64,000 bases of DNA from Clostridium_AQ sp900552125 (GCA_037892765.1 JBBKBW010000010.1), one strand, 5' to 3'; counted from the stretch's first letter, positions 25,596 through 35,353 are shown. Translations and numbers: made by a program. Notes: generated from the letters alone by a model not told the origin.

Positions 25596-26099
25596 TTATA
25601 GTCTCTTTTTTATTTCTTTTTTCCATTGACTTACTAGATACCATAATACAATTGAAGCAATTAGTAGTATACCACATAACATCATTCCATAGAAAGAAAC
25701 AAGTATTTTATAGAAATATCCTAGATAAGGAATACATAAAGTAACAGTACCTAAAAGATTAGAGTATGAAACGGTATTTGTATCCATTTCTTTATTGTTA
25801 TCACCTTTCGTATAAAATTCTTGATTCTCTATATCATTTAATACAACTCTATGAGTGGCAACATTTTGATTATCAGCAGATACTGTGAATGTTATAATAT
25901 CACCTATTTGTACTTGTTCAGGATTGGCTTGCTTTACATACACTACACTTCCGGTGGGTATTTCTGGTTCCATACTATCACTTATTATACCATAAGGCTC
26001 ATAACCAAATGGCTTTGTTATTACAAATGGTAGAACTGAAATTATAATTATAATTATGAATATATAGGCTAGAGCATTACATACTTTTATTTTATTCAT
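25596..26099 (-). CDS. Second SipW-type signal peptidase I
   Basis: A 167-residue membrane peptidase with an N-terminal helix (AYIFIIIIIISVLPFVI), the catalytic serine motif SDSMEPEIPTGS, and THRVV with His as general base, the SipW subgroup. The first motif residue before Ser-Met is Asp where the other SipW has Gly, a small departure. Later boxes are TKGDNN and LGTVTLCIPYLGYF, then a C-terminal helix and basic tail KKEIKKRL. Its promoter carries double-heptamer site F, placing it in the same regulon. Two SipW enzymes for four or more substrates suggests specialisation, which is inference. Confidence 0.88.
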   Translation of the reverse strand: MNKIKVCNALAYIFIIIIIISVLPFVITKPFGYEPYGIISDSMEPEIPTGSVVYVKQANPEQVQIGDIITFTVSADNQNVATHRVVLNDIENQEFYTKGDNNKEMDTNTVSYSNLLGTVTLCIPYLGYFYKILVSFYGMMLCGILLIASIVLWYLVSQWKKEIKKRL

Positions 26100-26136
26100 T
26101 TTCTATCTCCTCTCTTAATTCTCTTACCTAATCATG

Positions 26137-26169
26137 ATTTTATGAAAATAACGTCATAAGCAGGTAATA
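26137..26169 (-). promoter_or_regulatory. Double-heptamer promoter site F (SARP-like)
   Basis: Minus strand: TATTACC (26163-26169), TGCT, TATGACG (26152-26158), 9 nt, TAAAAT (26137-26142). It is the most divergent copy, but heptamer spacing and distance to the -10 agree exactly. The start codon of the second signal peptidase is 38 bp downstream. Confidence 0.6.
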
Positions 26170-26366
26170 CTATTTAAGTTTACCACATAATTAAATCTTT
26201 GAACATTTAGTACTTAATTAATTGATTGATGCTATATTAAGCTTGATATCTAATAAAGGCTTTAAGATGATGTTAATTCATAATAAAACGCTTACAAACA
26301 TTTACTTTACCTTGTTTTATTGGGGTTGTATAATATACATGTAATATTTTACAGGCAGGTAATACA

Positions 26367-27968
26367 ATGAGAAAAATGACAGTAAAAATGAAACAAGTGA
26401 TAGATAGTATCTTATCTAATGAGTATCCAACTATTAATGATCTATCATTGGAATTAAATATGAAAAAAAGACAGGTTCGTTATTACTTGGACCTGATTAA
26501 TCAGTATGGAAATCAGATTATTATTAATATGGATCATAAAGGTGGGATACATGTTAAGGATATTAATTTGTTAAGGGAAATAGGAAATAATAGAGACTAT
26601 ACTTATAATTTATCCAAAGAGGATCGTATGAAATGTATTCATATTTTAATCGCATTTCGTATATCTGAATTGAATCTTAGTTTTTTATCTAAAGTTATGA
26701 ACGTTAATCGTACAACTGTAAAAAATGATTTAGAAGCTGTGAAGAAACAATTATTAGATTATCACTTGAATTTGTCTTATGATAAAAAGTTTATATTACA
26801 TGGTAATAATACGGATATTTTTAAATATCGTGTATCTTGTATACACAGACTTTTTGATTTTTATGAATTAAATAATGTTTATAATTTACAACAGTTCGAA
26901 GAGATAGATTTATTTCGTAGTGATAGAAGAAATGAAATGCATAAACTAGAAACCTGGATTATTCAATATGTATCTAAATTCAATGATGTTGTGAAGGGAC
27001 ATAGACTTATTAATCTATCACATGCTATTTTAACACTGTTATATTATTGCAAATATGATATTGAATTACCAGATATCCAAGATCAATTACCTGGAGTATA
27101 TATTAAGAAATATGATGATTTTATAAAGCTGATGGAAGAAAGATGCCATATTAAATTCAGTGATAAACAAAAGGTTTATTTTGATTCTATTATTTCATAT
27201 ACGTATAATACGTTAGATAATGAGGAACAAAAGGATATAAGAAATAAGGCTGTTTTATTTGTTTATAACCTAATATCTTATATTGAAAGTAAGACTGATT
27301 ATTGTCTACATGAAGATATAGAATTATTAAATGCTCTTTATCAGCATATGATGCTGACATTTACAGATAAAACGAATACATATATATCTTTAGAATTTAA
27401 AGTTAATTTTGCTTTATCTCATGAGATAGAAACATTAATTAAAGAATATTGTTATCATTATCAGAAAGATTTAGATGAACAAGAGATTCTCTTTATTCAA
27501 TTCCATATTGAGAATGCTTTACGCAATCAGAGACAATCATTTAAGAAACAGGTATTATTAGTATCCTCGGCATCTAAATATGTCATAGAAGCATTGTGTC
27601 ATGATTTAGAAAGAACTTATAATATAAATATAGTACGTCAGATCACTTCTTATGAATTGGATATTGATATATTTCAATATGATGCTATTTTATTCACAGA
27701 AGATATACCATCTTATTTACGTTACTATCCTCAGATCGTAAAAATCAATCTTACTCTAACGAAGGAAGATTACTATAAGTTAGATAATATTCCATTTGAA
27801 GTTAATCGTCATAAAATTGATATGAGGCAAATGGACTATGCATTAAACTTTCTAAATATAGAAGATAGAAAGAAAACTTTAAATATCGTCAAAGGTTTTC
27901 TTCAAGAGGAAAATATAGGAATACAAGGAGGAAAAGGCAATGAAAGGCAAAACAAAAAGGGTAATTAG
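26367..27968 (+). CDS. Mga/BglG-type transcriptional regulator with PRD-like region
   Basis: A 533-residue regulator. Two N-terminal helix-turn-helix units (TINDLSLELNMKKRQVRYYL near residues 18-37; LSFLSKVMNVNRTTVKNDL near 110-130) are followed by PRD-like helical domains (about 180-390, with RLINLSHAILTLLYY and QEILFIQFHIENALRN) and an EIIB-like tail (KKQVLLVSSASKYVIEAL). This is the layout of BglG/MtlR/Mga-type regulators. The usual EIIA part is not seen. Its last 29 bp overlap the start of the 2398-residue adhesin, so it is probably co-transcribed with it and may control it. The phosphorylatable histidines are not certain from reading. Confidence 0.8.
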   Translation: MRKMTVKMKQVIDSILSNEYPTINDLSLELNMKKRQVRYYLDLINQYGNQIIINMDHKGGIHVKDINLLREIGNNRDYTYNLSKEDRMKCIHILIAFRISELNLSFLSKVMNVNRTTVKNDLEAVKKQLLDYHLNLSYDKKFILHGNNTDIFKYRVSCIHRLFDFYELNNVYNLQQFEEIDLFRSDRRNEMHKLETWIIQYVSKFNDVVKGHRLINLSHAILTLLYYCKYDIELPDIQDQLPGVYIKKYDDFIKLMEERCHIKFSDKQKVYFDSIISYTYNTLDNEEQKDIRNKAVLFVYNLISYIESKTDYCLHEDIELLNALYQHMMLTFTDKTNTYISLEFKVNFALSHEIETLIKEYCYHYQKDLDEQEILFIQFHIENALRNQRQSFKKQVLLVSSASKYVIEALCHDLERTYNINIVRQITSYELDIDIFQYDAILFTEDIPSYLRYYPQIVKINLTLTKEDYYKLDNIPFEVNRHKIDMRQMDYALNFLNIEDRKKTLNIVKGFLQEENIGIQGGKGNERQNKKGN

Positions 27969-30900
27969 AAGCATTGGTAAGAAGATTCTTGCCATATGCA
28001 CGAGTGCCGTATTAGCGTTTACTACCGTCATGAGCACAATGCCAACGCTAATACATGCTAACGACGATGAAGTAAAAATTGCTAGAGATGAAGTAAGTAA
28101 TATTACTGTAAAATCCATTGCAGATTTTGATCAAAATTCTTCCATAGATTATTTAATGGATAATGATGTCGATACATTTATGGATTCAAACTACAATAAT
28201 CATAATAATGAGAATTTACAGTGGTATCAGTTTGAACTGAATGAAGAGGTTAATGTAAGTAGAGTTCGTATACATCCACGTAAAGGGATAGATTATGGAC
28301 GACCTAATTCTTATAAAATTTATGCTGGAACAGATGCAGATAATTTAGGTCTTATAACTGAAGGAAGTATTGATCCAACAGTTGAAGATTGGACAGATAT
28401 TGCATTTGAACCAGTAACAGCTCGTTTTGTGAAAGTAGAACTTACTACACTTGAGAATAACTTTAATGAACATCATGTTATCACTGCTGCAGAAGTAGAG
28501 TTATACAAAACAGAAATAGATACAGAACCATCTGTAGAAGAAGTATATGTAACTGAAGGTTATCAGGATGCCGATGGCTATGTTTATTTAAAATTAAATG
28601 GGAAACCAGAGAAAATTACAAGTGTAGGTTTTGTTATTACTGAGATTGATGGTGAATATTATGCAGTAAGTAATAAACCATTATCAGCTCTTACGTATGA
28701 TGATATTTGTCTTGCAGGATCTACTGATAAAAGAATTTGGAGTTATTTCTATGTAAATGAAGATGGAACAGTAGATGTATGTAGTGAATATAATCTACAA
28801 GATCCTACTATTTATGTTAAAGTAGGGGATGAAATAGTTAATATTAATACTAAAGAAGATTACAGCATAACAATACCAGAAACATTTACAGATGTTCCTT
28901 ATGTGCATGTAGAAAGCGTTGATATAAGTGAAGTAACTGTAAGACATGCAATACCTTCTGAAGATGTACTAGATATCGAAGTTACAGGTAATCATCAAAG
29001 TGTAGATATTCCACTAATTAATAAGAGTGCGCAAGAACCTAAATCAGGACTTTTTGCATTATCATTTCACTATGCTTCAAATGGTTCAAAGTATTTTGAA
29101 GTTACTGTAAACTACGATGATTCTTGTGTTGAAGCTAGAACAACGTTAGATAATACAATTAAAGAAGCAGAAGCATTGAATGAAACAGACTATACAGCAA
29201 AATCTTGGAAAACTTTACAAGATGCAGTTACAGCTGGAAAAGAAGTAGCTGATAATAATATTGCGACGAAAGAAGTATTTACAAATGCTACTGAAACTAT
29301 TGATTTCGCAATACAAAATCTTGTAGAGGAAGTTAAAGTAGATAAAACAGAATTAAATAAATTGATTGAACAATGTCAGGAATTTAAAAGTGATCAAGAA
29401 ACCTTTGAGATATTAGAAAACACATTAAAAGAAGCAATAGGCATTAATGATTCAACTACAGCAACACAAGAAGAAGTAGATAATATTGTGATTAAACTAG
29501 AAGCACATTACTATTTAGTTAAAGTTGCGGAATTAAATTCTGAATATGATTATGACACATTTGATTATTCATCATATAAGACGGAAACAGTTACTCCTGT
29601 AATTAGAATGCTTGGAATAACAAGAAATAGAACAAATGTGAATTATTCAGAGAACGCTGAAAACAAAGGTCAGATGAAAGGCTGGTATGAAGAATATCAA
29701 AAAGCTATAAAAGGTTTACAAAAAGCAACAGATACAGATAAATTTATCGGATTTAATCCAGAAAGTGATTCTAGCAGTGAATATCAAGGGAATTTCTCTA
29801 TCATTAGTGAAGAAAATGTAGAAGGAAAGATTAAAATTACTGTGCGTTTTGATAATGATGGTCAACATCCTATTTATGGAGAAAGTAGACCAAATGCTAA
29901 TGGTGAGACAGATTATAAAGGATTTTCTTCAAGTGATATGGCAAAACTTAAAGCTACTGTTTATGTTTGGAATGAGAACTTTGGATTTGTTTCCTCATCA
30001 GGATTCGATGAATATCAAAAATTAGACGGGGAAAACAATTATTCTGATGGATTCATTGCAACAAAGGTAATAGATAATGATAAAGCTAAATATATTACAT
30101 TACGCTATTACAAAGATAGTTTTGATGATACTCAATCACCTTGGTATTATAAACTTAATGAAGCTGTAGATTCATCTAAATTACAAGCGCTATATGATAA
30201 ATATAAAGATTATAAGAGCGATAGCGCATGGTATGAACAAAAGTTTATTGATAAATTAGAAAAAGCCAAAAATGTATTAGATAATCCTAATGCAACACAG
30301 AAAGAAATAGATACTGCATATAATGATTTGGATAAAGCATATTGGCTATGTGAATTTGGTGAGGTACAGAAAAAATTCAAGTTTAAAAATAATAACTTTG
30401 ATTATTCTTCTTATACAACAGAATCTATTATTCCACTTTATAAAGTGTATGAAGATACAAATAATTATAATTGGAATACGGATATAGAATTAATCAAAGA
30501 AGCAATTACTAATTTTAAAGAAGCAGAAAAGAATCTTGTGCAAACTTCCGAAGTAAATATTATGCGAGGTTTAACAGAAGATGGTATTAATATTGATAAT
30601 AGAGGAACATTTACTGTTGAACAGACAGATGTATTTAAAGAAAATGGAGTAACAAAGGTTAAATTACATGTAGAATATTATAATACAGGAATTGACCCAA
30701 TTACAGGAGAAGATGAAGGTAAGTTCAGTACTTCTGATATGAGAACATATGCAGAGAATTTGAATTATCGCTATAAAACAATAAGTGGTGCTAGAGGAAC
30801 TAAACCAATTCTTGATGAAGATGTAGTTTATCTTGATGATAAAACATCTTATCTAGACGGTTTCCAATGTGATGTTGTTGTGGAAAGTGGAATATATAGT

Positions 30901-33900
30901 TTCTATAGCACAGAAAACAGTAATACAATCGCAACAGTAGGTGAATTTTATACTTCTATAGAAGCACCTGATGATGGCACAATAATCATTTCTGATAATG
31001 GAAATGATGAAACAGGAACCGGTACAGCTGAATCTCCAGTTGCATCTTTGAAAAAAGCATTGGAACTAGTAGAAGATGGTGGAACAATTAGTTTAGCTTC
31101 TGATATTACATTGGATAAAACAGAAATAACAATTAATAAAGATATCACAATTAATGGTAATGGTTATAGCTTTATTCGCCCTAGTGATATGATTAATGCT
31201 ACTACAAATATGGTTAATGTAGAAAAAGCAGAAGTATCCTTTGAAAATATTACGCTTGATGCAAAAGCTATGTGCAAGGCTGTATTGAATGTTAAGAATG
31301 GTGCTGTAGTAACCTTAGGTAAGGATGTAATTATAACAGGAATAACTAAAAATTCAGCCCCAATTGTTATGGTTGATAATGCATCTCTTAATATTAATGG
31401 AGGAAGCATTACAAAAGCATCTGGTAATGGATTAAAACTAGTTAATAACGCAACTGTGGAATTAATTGAAGGCTCTATTACAAATAATAAATTAGCAGGT
31501 GTTTGGGTAACTGACGGAAGTACATTTACAATGAATGGTGGTACTATCTCCAATAATAGAACTGGTGTCTCTCATGATGCAGGTTCATCATCTAAAGTAT
31601 ATTTAAATGCAGGTGTAATTTCAGAAAATACGAATGAATTAGATGTAGATTTAATTGCTGATGGTAATTCATATATAGAAGTAAAGAAAGGTGTTGTTCA
31701 AGGAAATTTAAATGTATTGAATAGAACGCAACATCTAGTCTTAACTGAAGACTATAAAGATATTCGATTAGGACGTGGAAATGAAGAAAAATTTGATACA
31801 TATGTAAAAGCTATTAAAGATATAAATGCTAGTATTGAAATTCCTAGTGGTCTTAAGAATTTAATGTATAGGATACAGCCAAGTACTTCAGAAGTAAAAT
31901 TATCAGTTAGTAAACATAATAGTGTGGAAGATGAAAAAATATTTGTATTCTATGTTCCAGTTACTGCTAATGGTGATGTAGATACTACAAGAGAAATCAT
32001 CATGAAAGAAAATGTTACTTTAACAGATGATTATATTGATATTTCCAGTGACAAGTTAGTAGAAAATACTGCTTATGTATTGTTAGTTGGAAATAATCAG
32101 GTAGATACTTCTAAACTACAGACATTAGTTGATGCAGTTGATGACTATGAAAGAAATACAGGAATCCACAACAATGAATTTAAGCCTGCGTTTGAGAAAG
32201 CACAAGAAATTCTTTCTAATCAGAATTCTGCAACGCAAGAAGAAGTAGATAATGCTTATGCTGCACTTGATAAAGCTTATGCTAGATGTCAGATTCAGGA
32301 TTATATCTTGGATTATTATAATAGACCTTATGAAAAATATGCTGATTATACTACAGACAGTGCGTTAGCTTTATATCAGACTTTAGGATCAGCACAAAGT
32401 ATTCTTGATGAAAATACTCTTACAACTGATGAGCTTAAAGCTTATATTAAAGATCTAGATGATAAAAAAGCGGCATTAGTTAAAGTAGAAGAAGGTGTTG
32501 TAAAAGTAGAAAAAGGTATAAATAAAGAAGCAGTAGATAATAAAAACAATGTAGGATACTTTACAGTTACAGAAGAGGCTAATGGTGATAAAGTAATTCT
32601 TCATGGTGAATATCATAATGATGGAATTAATCATTTAACAAATGAAAAACTAGGTGCTTTAGATCTTTCAAAGATTACTAATTATAGAATTTTTATTGAA
32701 AATATTTATTATGATGATGAAGAAAATGGTAACCATAATTCTACAAGATATGTAAAAGCAGAAGAATTCAAACCATTAAATGGAGAAACTGATTTTACGA
32801 AAGGATTCCAGTTTGATTATGAGACAGATCCAGGAAATATTACATTTGAATTAAGGCAGATTAAACCAACAAGTAAGTCTCTAGTATATTCTATTGGAAC
32901 TTATTTAACTGATGTAGATAAGAATGCGCCTGAAGTCTTAAGTATTAAGAAATTAGATGATGGAACAATTCGTGTAGAATTTAATGAACCAGTTGAAATG
33001 GAAGATACTAACTGGAAGAAATCTGACAAATCTGGAGAAAAAGATGGAAGTGTTTGGATCGGTACTTTAACAAAAGATAAATTCTATGAGGTTGCTGCTA
33101 AGGATTTAGCTGGTAATTCCATGACCTTTACAGTTGATCACAAAGCTCCAGTAGTAAATTCAATCAGCTACTCTGAAACTGAATTAACAAATAAAGACGT
33201 AAAAGTGACTATTAATTTTGATGAATATATTAGTGTAGCAGATACACAGTTAAACTCAGGTTGGAAATATGATGTAAATCATCTAAAGGCAACTAAAACA
33301 TTCAGTGAAAATACTACAGAAGATGTAACTTTCATTGATAAGACTGGAAATAAAGTGACTGTAAAAGTAGAAGTTAATAATATTGATAAAGAAGCTCCAA
33401 CAGCAAATATTATATCTCCAAATCCAGATGGTACTATCCGTGTTAAATTTAGTGAGCCAGTAATTATTGATGATGAAAATTGGGAAATGCTAGAAGATAA
33501 TTACGAAGAAGATGGCGTGCTATGGGTTGGAACACTTACAGAGAATAAGATTTATCAAGTAGAAGCTCGTGATTTTGCAGGAAATAAAGTGATATTTGAT
33601 GTAGATCATGAAGCACCAGTAGCGGATGTGAAATATGAAACACTTCCAGAAACTGGAGAAGTAAAAGTTACGATTAACTTCGCAGATGAAGCGGTATATT
33701 TAACTTCAAGTACTCAGAATCCAGGATGGAATGAGGAAGTAATGGGTCATACATTTACTAAAGTATTTAATGAAAATACAGTAGAAATTGTTAATTTCCA
33801 TGATACCATGGATAATAAAACTAATGTAGAAGTACGAGTAGATAGTTTTGATAAAGATGCTCCAAAAGTAGAAGTAACATATTCTAATGATAATGGTAAC

Positions 33901-35136
33901 CAGGTAACTAAAGATGATGTTACAGTAACATTAACAGCTAATGAAGCAATTAAAGATATTGAAGGCTGGGAACGTACATCAGCTGAAACATTGACTAAGG
34001 TATTTAGCGAAAATGGTAAATATTCTGTTGATGTATATGATTTAGCAGGCAATAAGACAATTGTTAATTTTGAAGTAAAACGTATCGATAAGATTGCGCC
34101 AGTTATTATATTACATGGTGTAGAACCAGATGGTACAACAAAAGAAACAGTTACTTATACTATTACTGAACAAAGCATTTCTAAGATTGTAATTGATGGT
34201 GTAGAGTACAATGAAAAGAATGCACCTAAAGAAATATCTGGTGTAGGTACACACACAATTAGAGTAATTGATAAGGCAGGTAATGAAGCTAGTGTATCCT
34301 TTACTATAGTAGAATCTGTAAAACCTACAGTAACAGTAAAAGATAGTTCTAAGGGAATTGAAGGTCATTATAGTTATCTTGATCTAAAACTATATGATGC
34401 AAGTGGAATCGATTATGTAGTAGTAAATGGTGTAAAGAAAGACTTGGTAAACAATACATGGTCAGACTTAAATGATGCTAATGTAAACTATGTAGAAGGA
34501 CACAATGTAGTAGAAGTGTATGATATCTATGGCAATAAGGCAGTATTTGAATTTGATTATGATACAGTTGCACCAGAAGTAGCAGTAAAAGACAGTTCTA
34601 AAGGAACAGATGGTTATTATAGTTACTTAGATTTAAAACTTCATGACAATAAAGCTATTGATTATGTAATAGTAAATGGTGTAAAGAAAGACTTGGCAAA
34701 TGATGCATGGTCAGACTTAAATGATGCTAATGTAAGTTATGTAGAAGGACACAATGTAGTAGAAGTGTATGATATCTATGGCAATAAGACAATCTTTGAA
34801 TTTGATTATGATACAACAGCACCAGTCATCTTTGCTAAAAACATAACTATCAAGAAAAATAGTAGTTTTAACCCATTAAATGGTGTAAAAGCCACAGATG
34901 ATGGTAAAGATATTACATCATCAATCATTGTGGAAGAGAACCATGTAAACACAAGAAAAACCGGAAAATATGAAGTAAGATATTCTGTTACTGATCTAGC
35001 TGGTAATACAACAGAGAAATCCATTATCGTAACAGTAGAGAGAAAATCCTGCTGGGAAAACTTTGTGGACATCGTAGAAGATACTATCAAAGTGGTAGAC
35101 GATATTGTGCATGGAATTTTGGATTGGATATTTTAA
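27940..35136 (+). CDS. Giant multidomain secreted adhesin, 2398 residues
   Basis: Starts at ATG 27940 behind AAGGAGG. Signal peptide about 1-41. Domains by position: F5/8 type C-like 50-194; FIVAR-type helical modules near 395-524, 744-807 and 1387-1454; an unnamed beta module repeated three times (about 611-737, 881-990, 1537-1654; each with NDGI/NTGI and PITGE or PIYGE patterns); a right-handed beta-helix 1017-1260 (repeated INGGSITK, MNGGTISNN rungs); Ig-like repeats 1660-2127 ending LAGN..TF.VD; two nearly identical 83-residue repeats 2130-2292; a DUF5011-type Ig domain 2293-2368. The C-terminus is a short helix-forming tail (WENFVDIVEDTIKVVDDIVHG) without membrane helix or sortase signal. 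It follows the PRD-type regulator and ends at a strong terminator. Carbohydrate or host-surface binding is likely. Confidence 0.85.
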   Translation: MKGKTKRVIRSIGKKILAICTSAVLAFTTVMSTMPTLIHANDDEVKIARDEVSNITVKSIADFDQNSSIDYLMDNDVDTFMDSNYNNHNNENLQWYQFELNEEVNVSRVRIHPRKGIDYGRPNSYKIYAGTDADNLGLITEGSIDPTVEDWTDIAFEPVTARFVKVELTTLENNFNEHHVITAAEVELYKTEIDTEPSVEEVYVTEGYQDADGYVYLKLNGKPEKITSVGFVITEIDGEYYAVSNKPLSALTYDDICLAGSTDKRIWSYFYVNEDGTVDVCSEYNLQDPTIYVKVGDEIVNINTKEDYSITIPETFTDVPYVHVESVDISEVTVRHAIPSEDVLDIEVTGNHQSVDIPLINKSAQEPKSGLFALSFHYASNGSKYFEVTVNYDDSCVEARTTLDNTIKEAEALNETDYTAKSWKTLQDAVTAGKEVADNNIATKEVFTNATETIDFAIQNLVEEVKVDKTELNKLIEQCQEFKSDQETFEILENTLKEAIGINDSTTATQEEVDNIVIKLEAHYYLVKVAELNSEYDYDTFDYSSYKTETVTPVIRMLGITRNRTNVNYSENAENKGQMKGWYEEYQKAIKGLQKATDTDKFIGFNPESDSSSEYQGNFSIISEENVEGKIKITVRFDNDGQHPIYGESRPNANGETDYKGFSSSDMAKLKATVYVWNENFGFVSSSGFDEYQKLDGENNYSDGFIATKVIDNDKAKYITLRYYKDSFDDTQSPWYYKLNEAVDSSKLQALYDKYKDYKSDSAWYEQKFIDKLEKAKNVLDNPNATQKEIDTAYNDLDKAYWLCEFGEVQKKFKFKNNNFDYSSYTTESIIPLYKVYEDTNNYNWNTDIELIKEAITNFKEAEKNLVQTSEVNIMRGLTEDGINIDNRGTFTVEQTDVFKENGVTKVKLHVEYYNTGIDPITGEDEGKFSTSDMRTYAENLNYRYKTISGARGTKPILDEDVVYLDDKTSYLDGFQCDVVVESGIYSFYSTENSNTIATVGEFYTSIEAPDDGTIIISDNGNDETGTGTAESPVASLKKALELVEDGGTISLASDITLDKTEITINKDITINGNGYSFIRPSDMINATTNMVNVEKAEVSFENITLDAKAMCKAVLNVKNGAVVTLGKDVIITGITKNSAPIVMVDNASLNINGGSITKASGNGLKLVNNATVELIEGSITNNKLAGVWVTDGSTFTMNGGTISNNRTGVSHDAGSSSKVYLNAGVISENTNELDVDLIADGNSYIEVKKGVVQGNLNVLNRTQHLVLTEDYKDIRLGRGNEEKFDTYVKAIKDINASIEIPSGLKNLMYRIQPSTSEVKLSVSKHNSVEDEKIFVFYVPVTANGDVDTTREIIMKENVTLTDDYIDISSDKLVENTAYVLLVGNNQVDTSKLQTLVDAVDDYERNTGIHNNEFKPAFEKAQEILSNQNSATQEEVDNAYAALDKAYARCQIQDYILDYYNRPYEKYADYTTDSALALYQTLGSAQSILDENTLTTDELKAYIKDLDDKKAALVKVEEGVVKVEKGINKEAVDNKNNVGYFTVTEEANGDKVILHGEYHNDGINHLTNEKLGALDLSKITNYRIFIENIYYDDEENGNHNSTRYVKAEEFKPLNGETDFTKGFQFDYETDPGNITFELRQIKPTSKSLVYSIGTYLTDVDKNAPEVLSIKKLDDGTIRVEFNEPVEMEDTNWKKSDKSGEKDGSVWIGTLTKDKFYEVAAKDLAGNSMTFTVDHKAPVVNSISYSETELTNKDVKVTINFDEYISVADTQLNSGWKYDVNHLKATKTFSENTTEDVTFIDKTGNKVTVKVEVNNIDKEAPTANIISPNPDGTIRVKFSEPVIIDDENWEMLEDNYEEDGVLWVGTLTENKIYQVEARDFAGNKVIFDVDHEAPVADVKYETLPETGEVKVTINFADEAVYLTSSTQNPGWNEEVMGHTFTKVFNENTVEIVNFHDTMDNKTNVEVRVDSFDKDAPKVEVTYSNDNGNQVTKDDVTVTLTANEAIKDIEGWERTSAETLTKVFSENGKYSVDVYDLAGNKTIVNFEVKRIDKIAPVIILHGVEPDGTTKETVTYTITEQSISKIVIDGVEYNEKNAPKEISGVGTHTIRVIDKAGNEASVSFTIVESVKPTVTVKDSSKGIEGHYSYLDLKLYDASGIDYVVVNGVKKDLVNNTWSDLNDANVNYVEGHNVVEVYDIYGNKAVFEFDYDTVAPEVAVKDSSKGTDGYYSYLDLKLHDNKAIDYVIVNGVKKDLANDAWSDLNDANVSYVEGHNVVEVYDIYGNKTIFEFDYDTTAPVIFAKNITIKKNSSFNPLNGVKATDDGKDITSSIIVEENHVNTRKTGKYEVRYSVTDLAGNTTEKSIIVTVERKSCWENFVDIVEDTIKVVDDIVHGILDWIF
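34335..34832 (+). repeat. Two tandem 249-bp repeats inside the giant adhesin gene
   Basis: The text starting AGTAAAAGATAGTTCT at 34335 recurs as AGCAGTAAAAGACAGT with the same phase 249 bp later (34584), giving two 83-residue modules. Long stretches are identical at DNA level, for example GTAGAAGGACACAATGTAG in both, showing a recent duplication and a site for copy-number change by recombination. Confidence 0.8.
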
Positions 35137-35169
35137 AGAATCTAAAATTAAATAGTTCTATGTAATGAT

Positions 35170-35212
35170 AAAAGTCGTATCTATGGCTCCCAACATATGA
35201 TACGACTTTTAG
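35170..35212 (+). terminator. Terminator of the giant adhesin gene
   Basis: AAAAGTCGTATC (35170-35181) pairs perfectly with GATACGACTTTT (35199-35210). Confidence 0.9.
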
Positions 35213-35227
35213 TATTGCGTTTTGAAT

Positions 35228-35265
35228 ATTGAATAAAGCAGAATATATGCTATACTTTATTCAAT
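35228..35265 (+). promoter_or_regulatory. Promoter enclosed by an inverted repeat
   Basis: TTGAAT (35229-35234), 16-bp spacer, TATACT (35251-35256). The 11-bp arms ATTGAATAAAG (35228-35238) and CTTTATTCAAT (35255-35265) are perfect inverted repeats that cover the -35 and overlap the -10, an operator-like arrangement. Confidence 0.6.
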
Positions 35266-35287
35266 ATATACGATGGGAGGAATTGAT

Positions 35288-35353
35288 ATGATATTAAAAC
35301 ATTTGAATACATCAGGATTGATTTCTTCTTTTGTCCGGACTGCAGCTAGGTAG
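35288..35353 (+). CDS. Short leader ORF (21 residues) upstream of the PD-(D/E)XK gene
   Basis: ATG 35288 with GGGAGGAATTGAT upstream, 21 codons ending SFVRTAAR and TAG at 35351. It is preceded by a good promoter and followed by a hairpin that contains the ribosome binding site of the next gene. This arrangement resembles leader-peptide translational attenuation, but no inducing signal can be read. Coding is supported only by its start signals. Confidence 0.4.
   Translation: MILKHLNTSGLISSFVRTAAR

Noticed and set aside
25445..25744. Plus-strand 99-codon frame with membrane-like text
   Set aside because: It is antisense to the decayed IS3 end and to the end of the second signal peptidase gene; no ribosome binding site.
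31164..31553. 129-codon minus-strand frame inside the adhesin beta-helix
   Set aside because: It arises from repetitive coding of the plus strand; no start signals.
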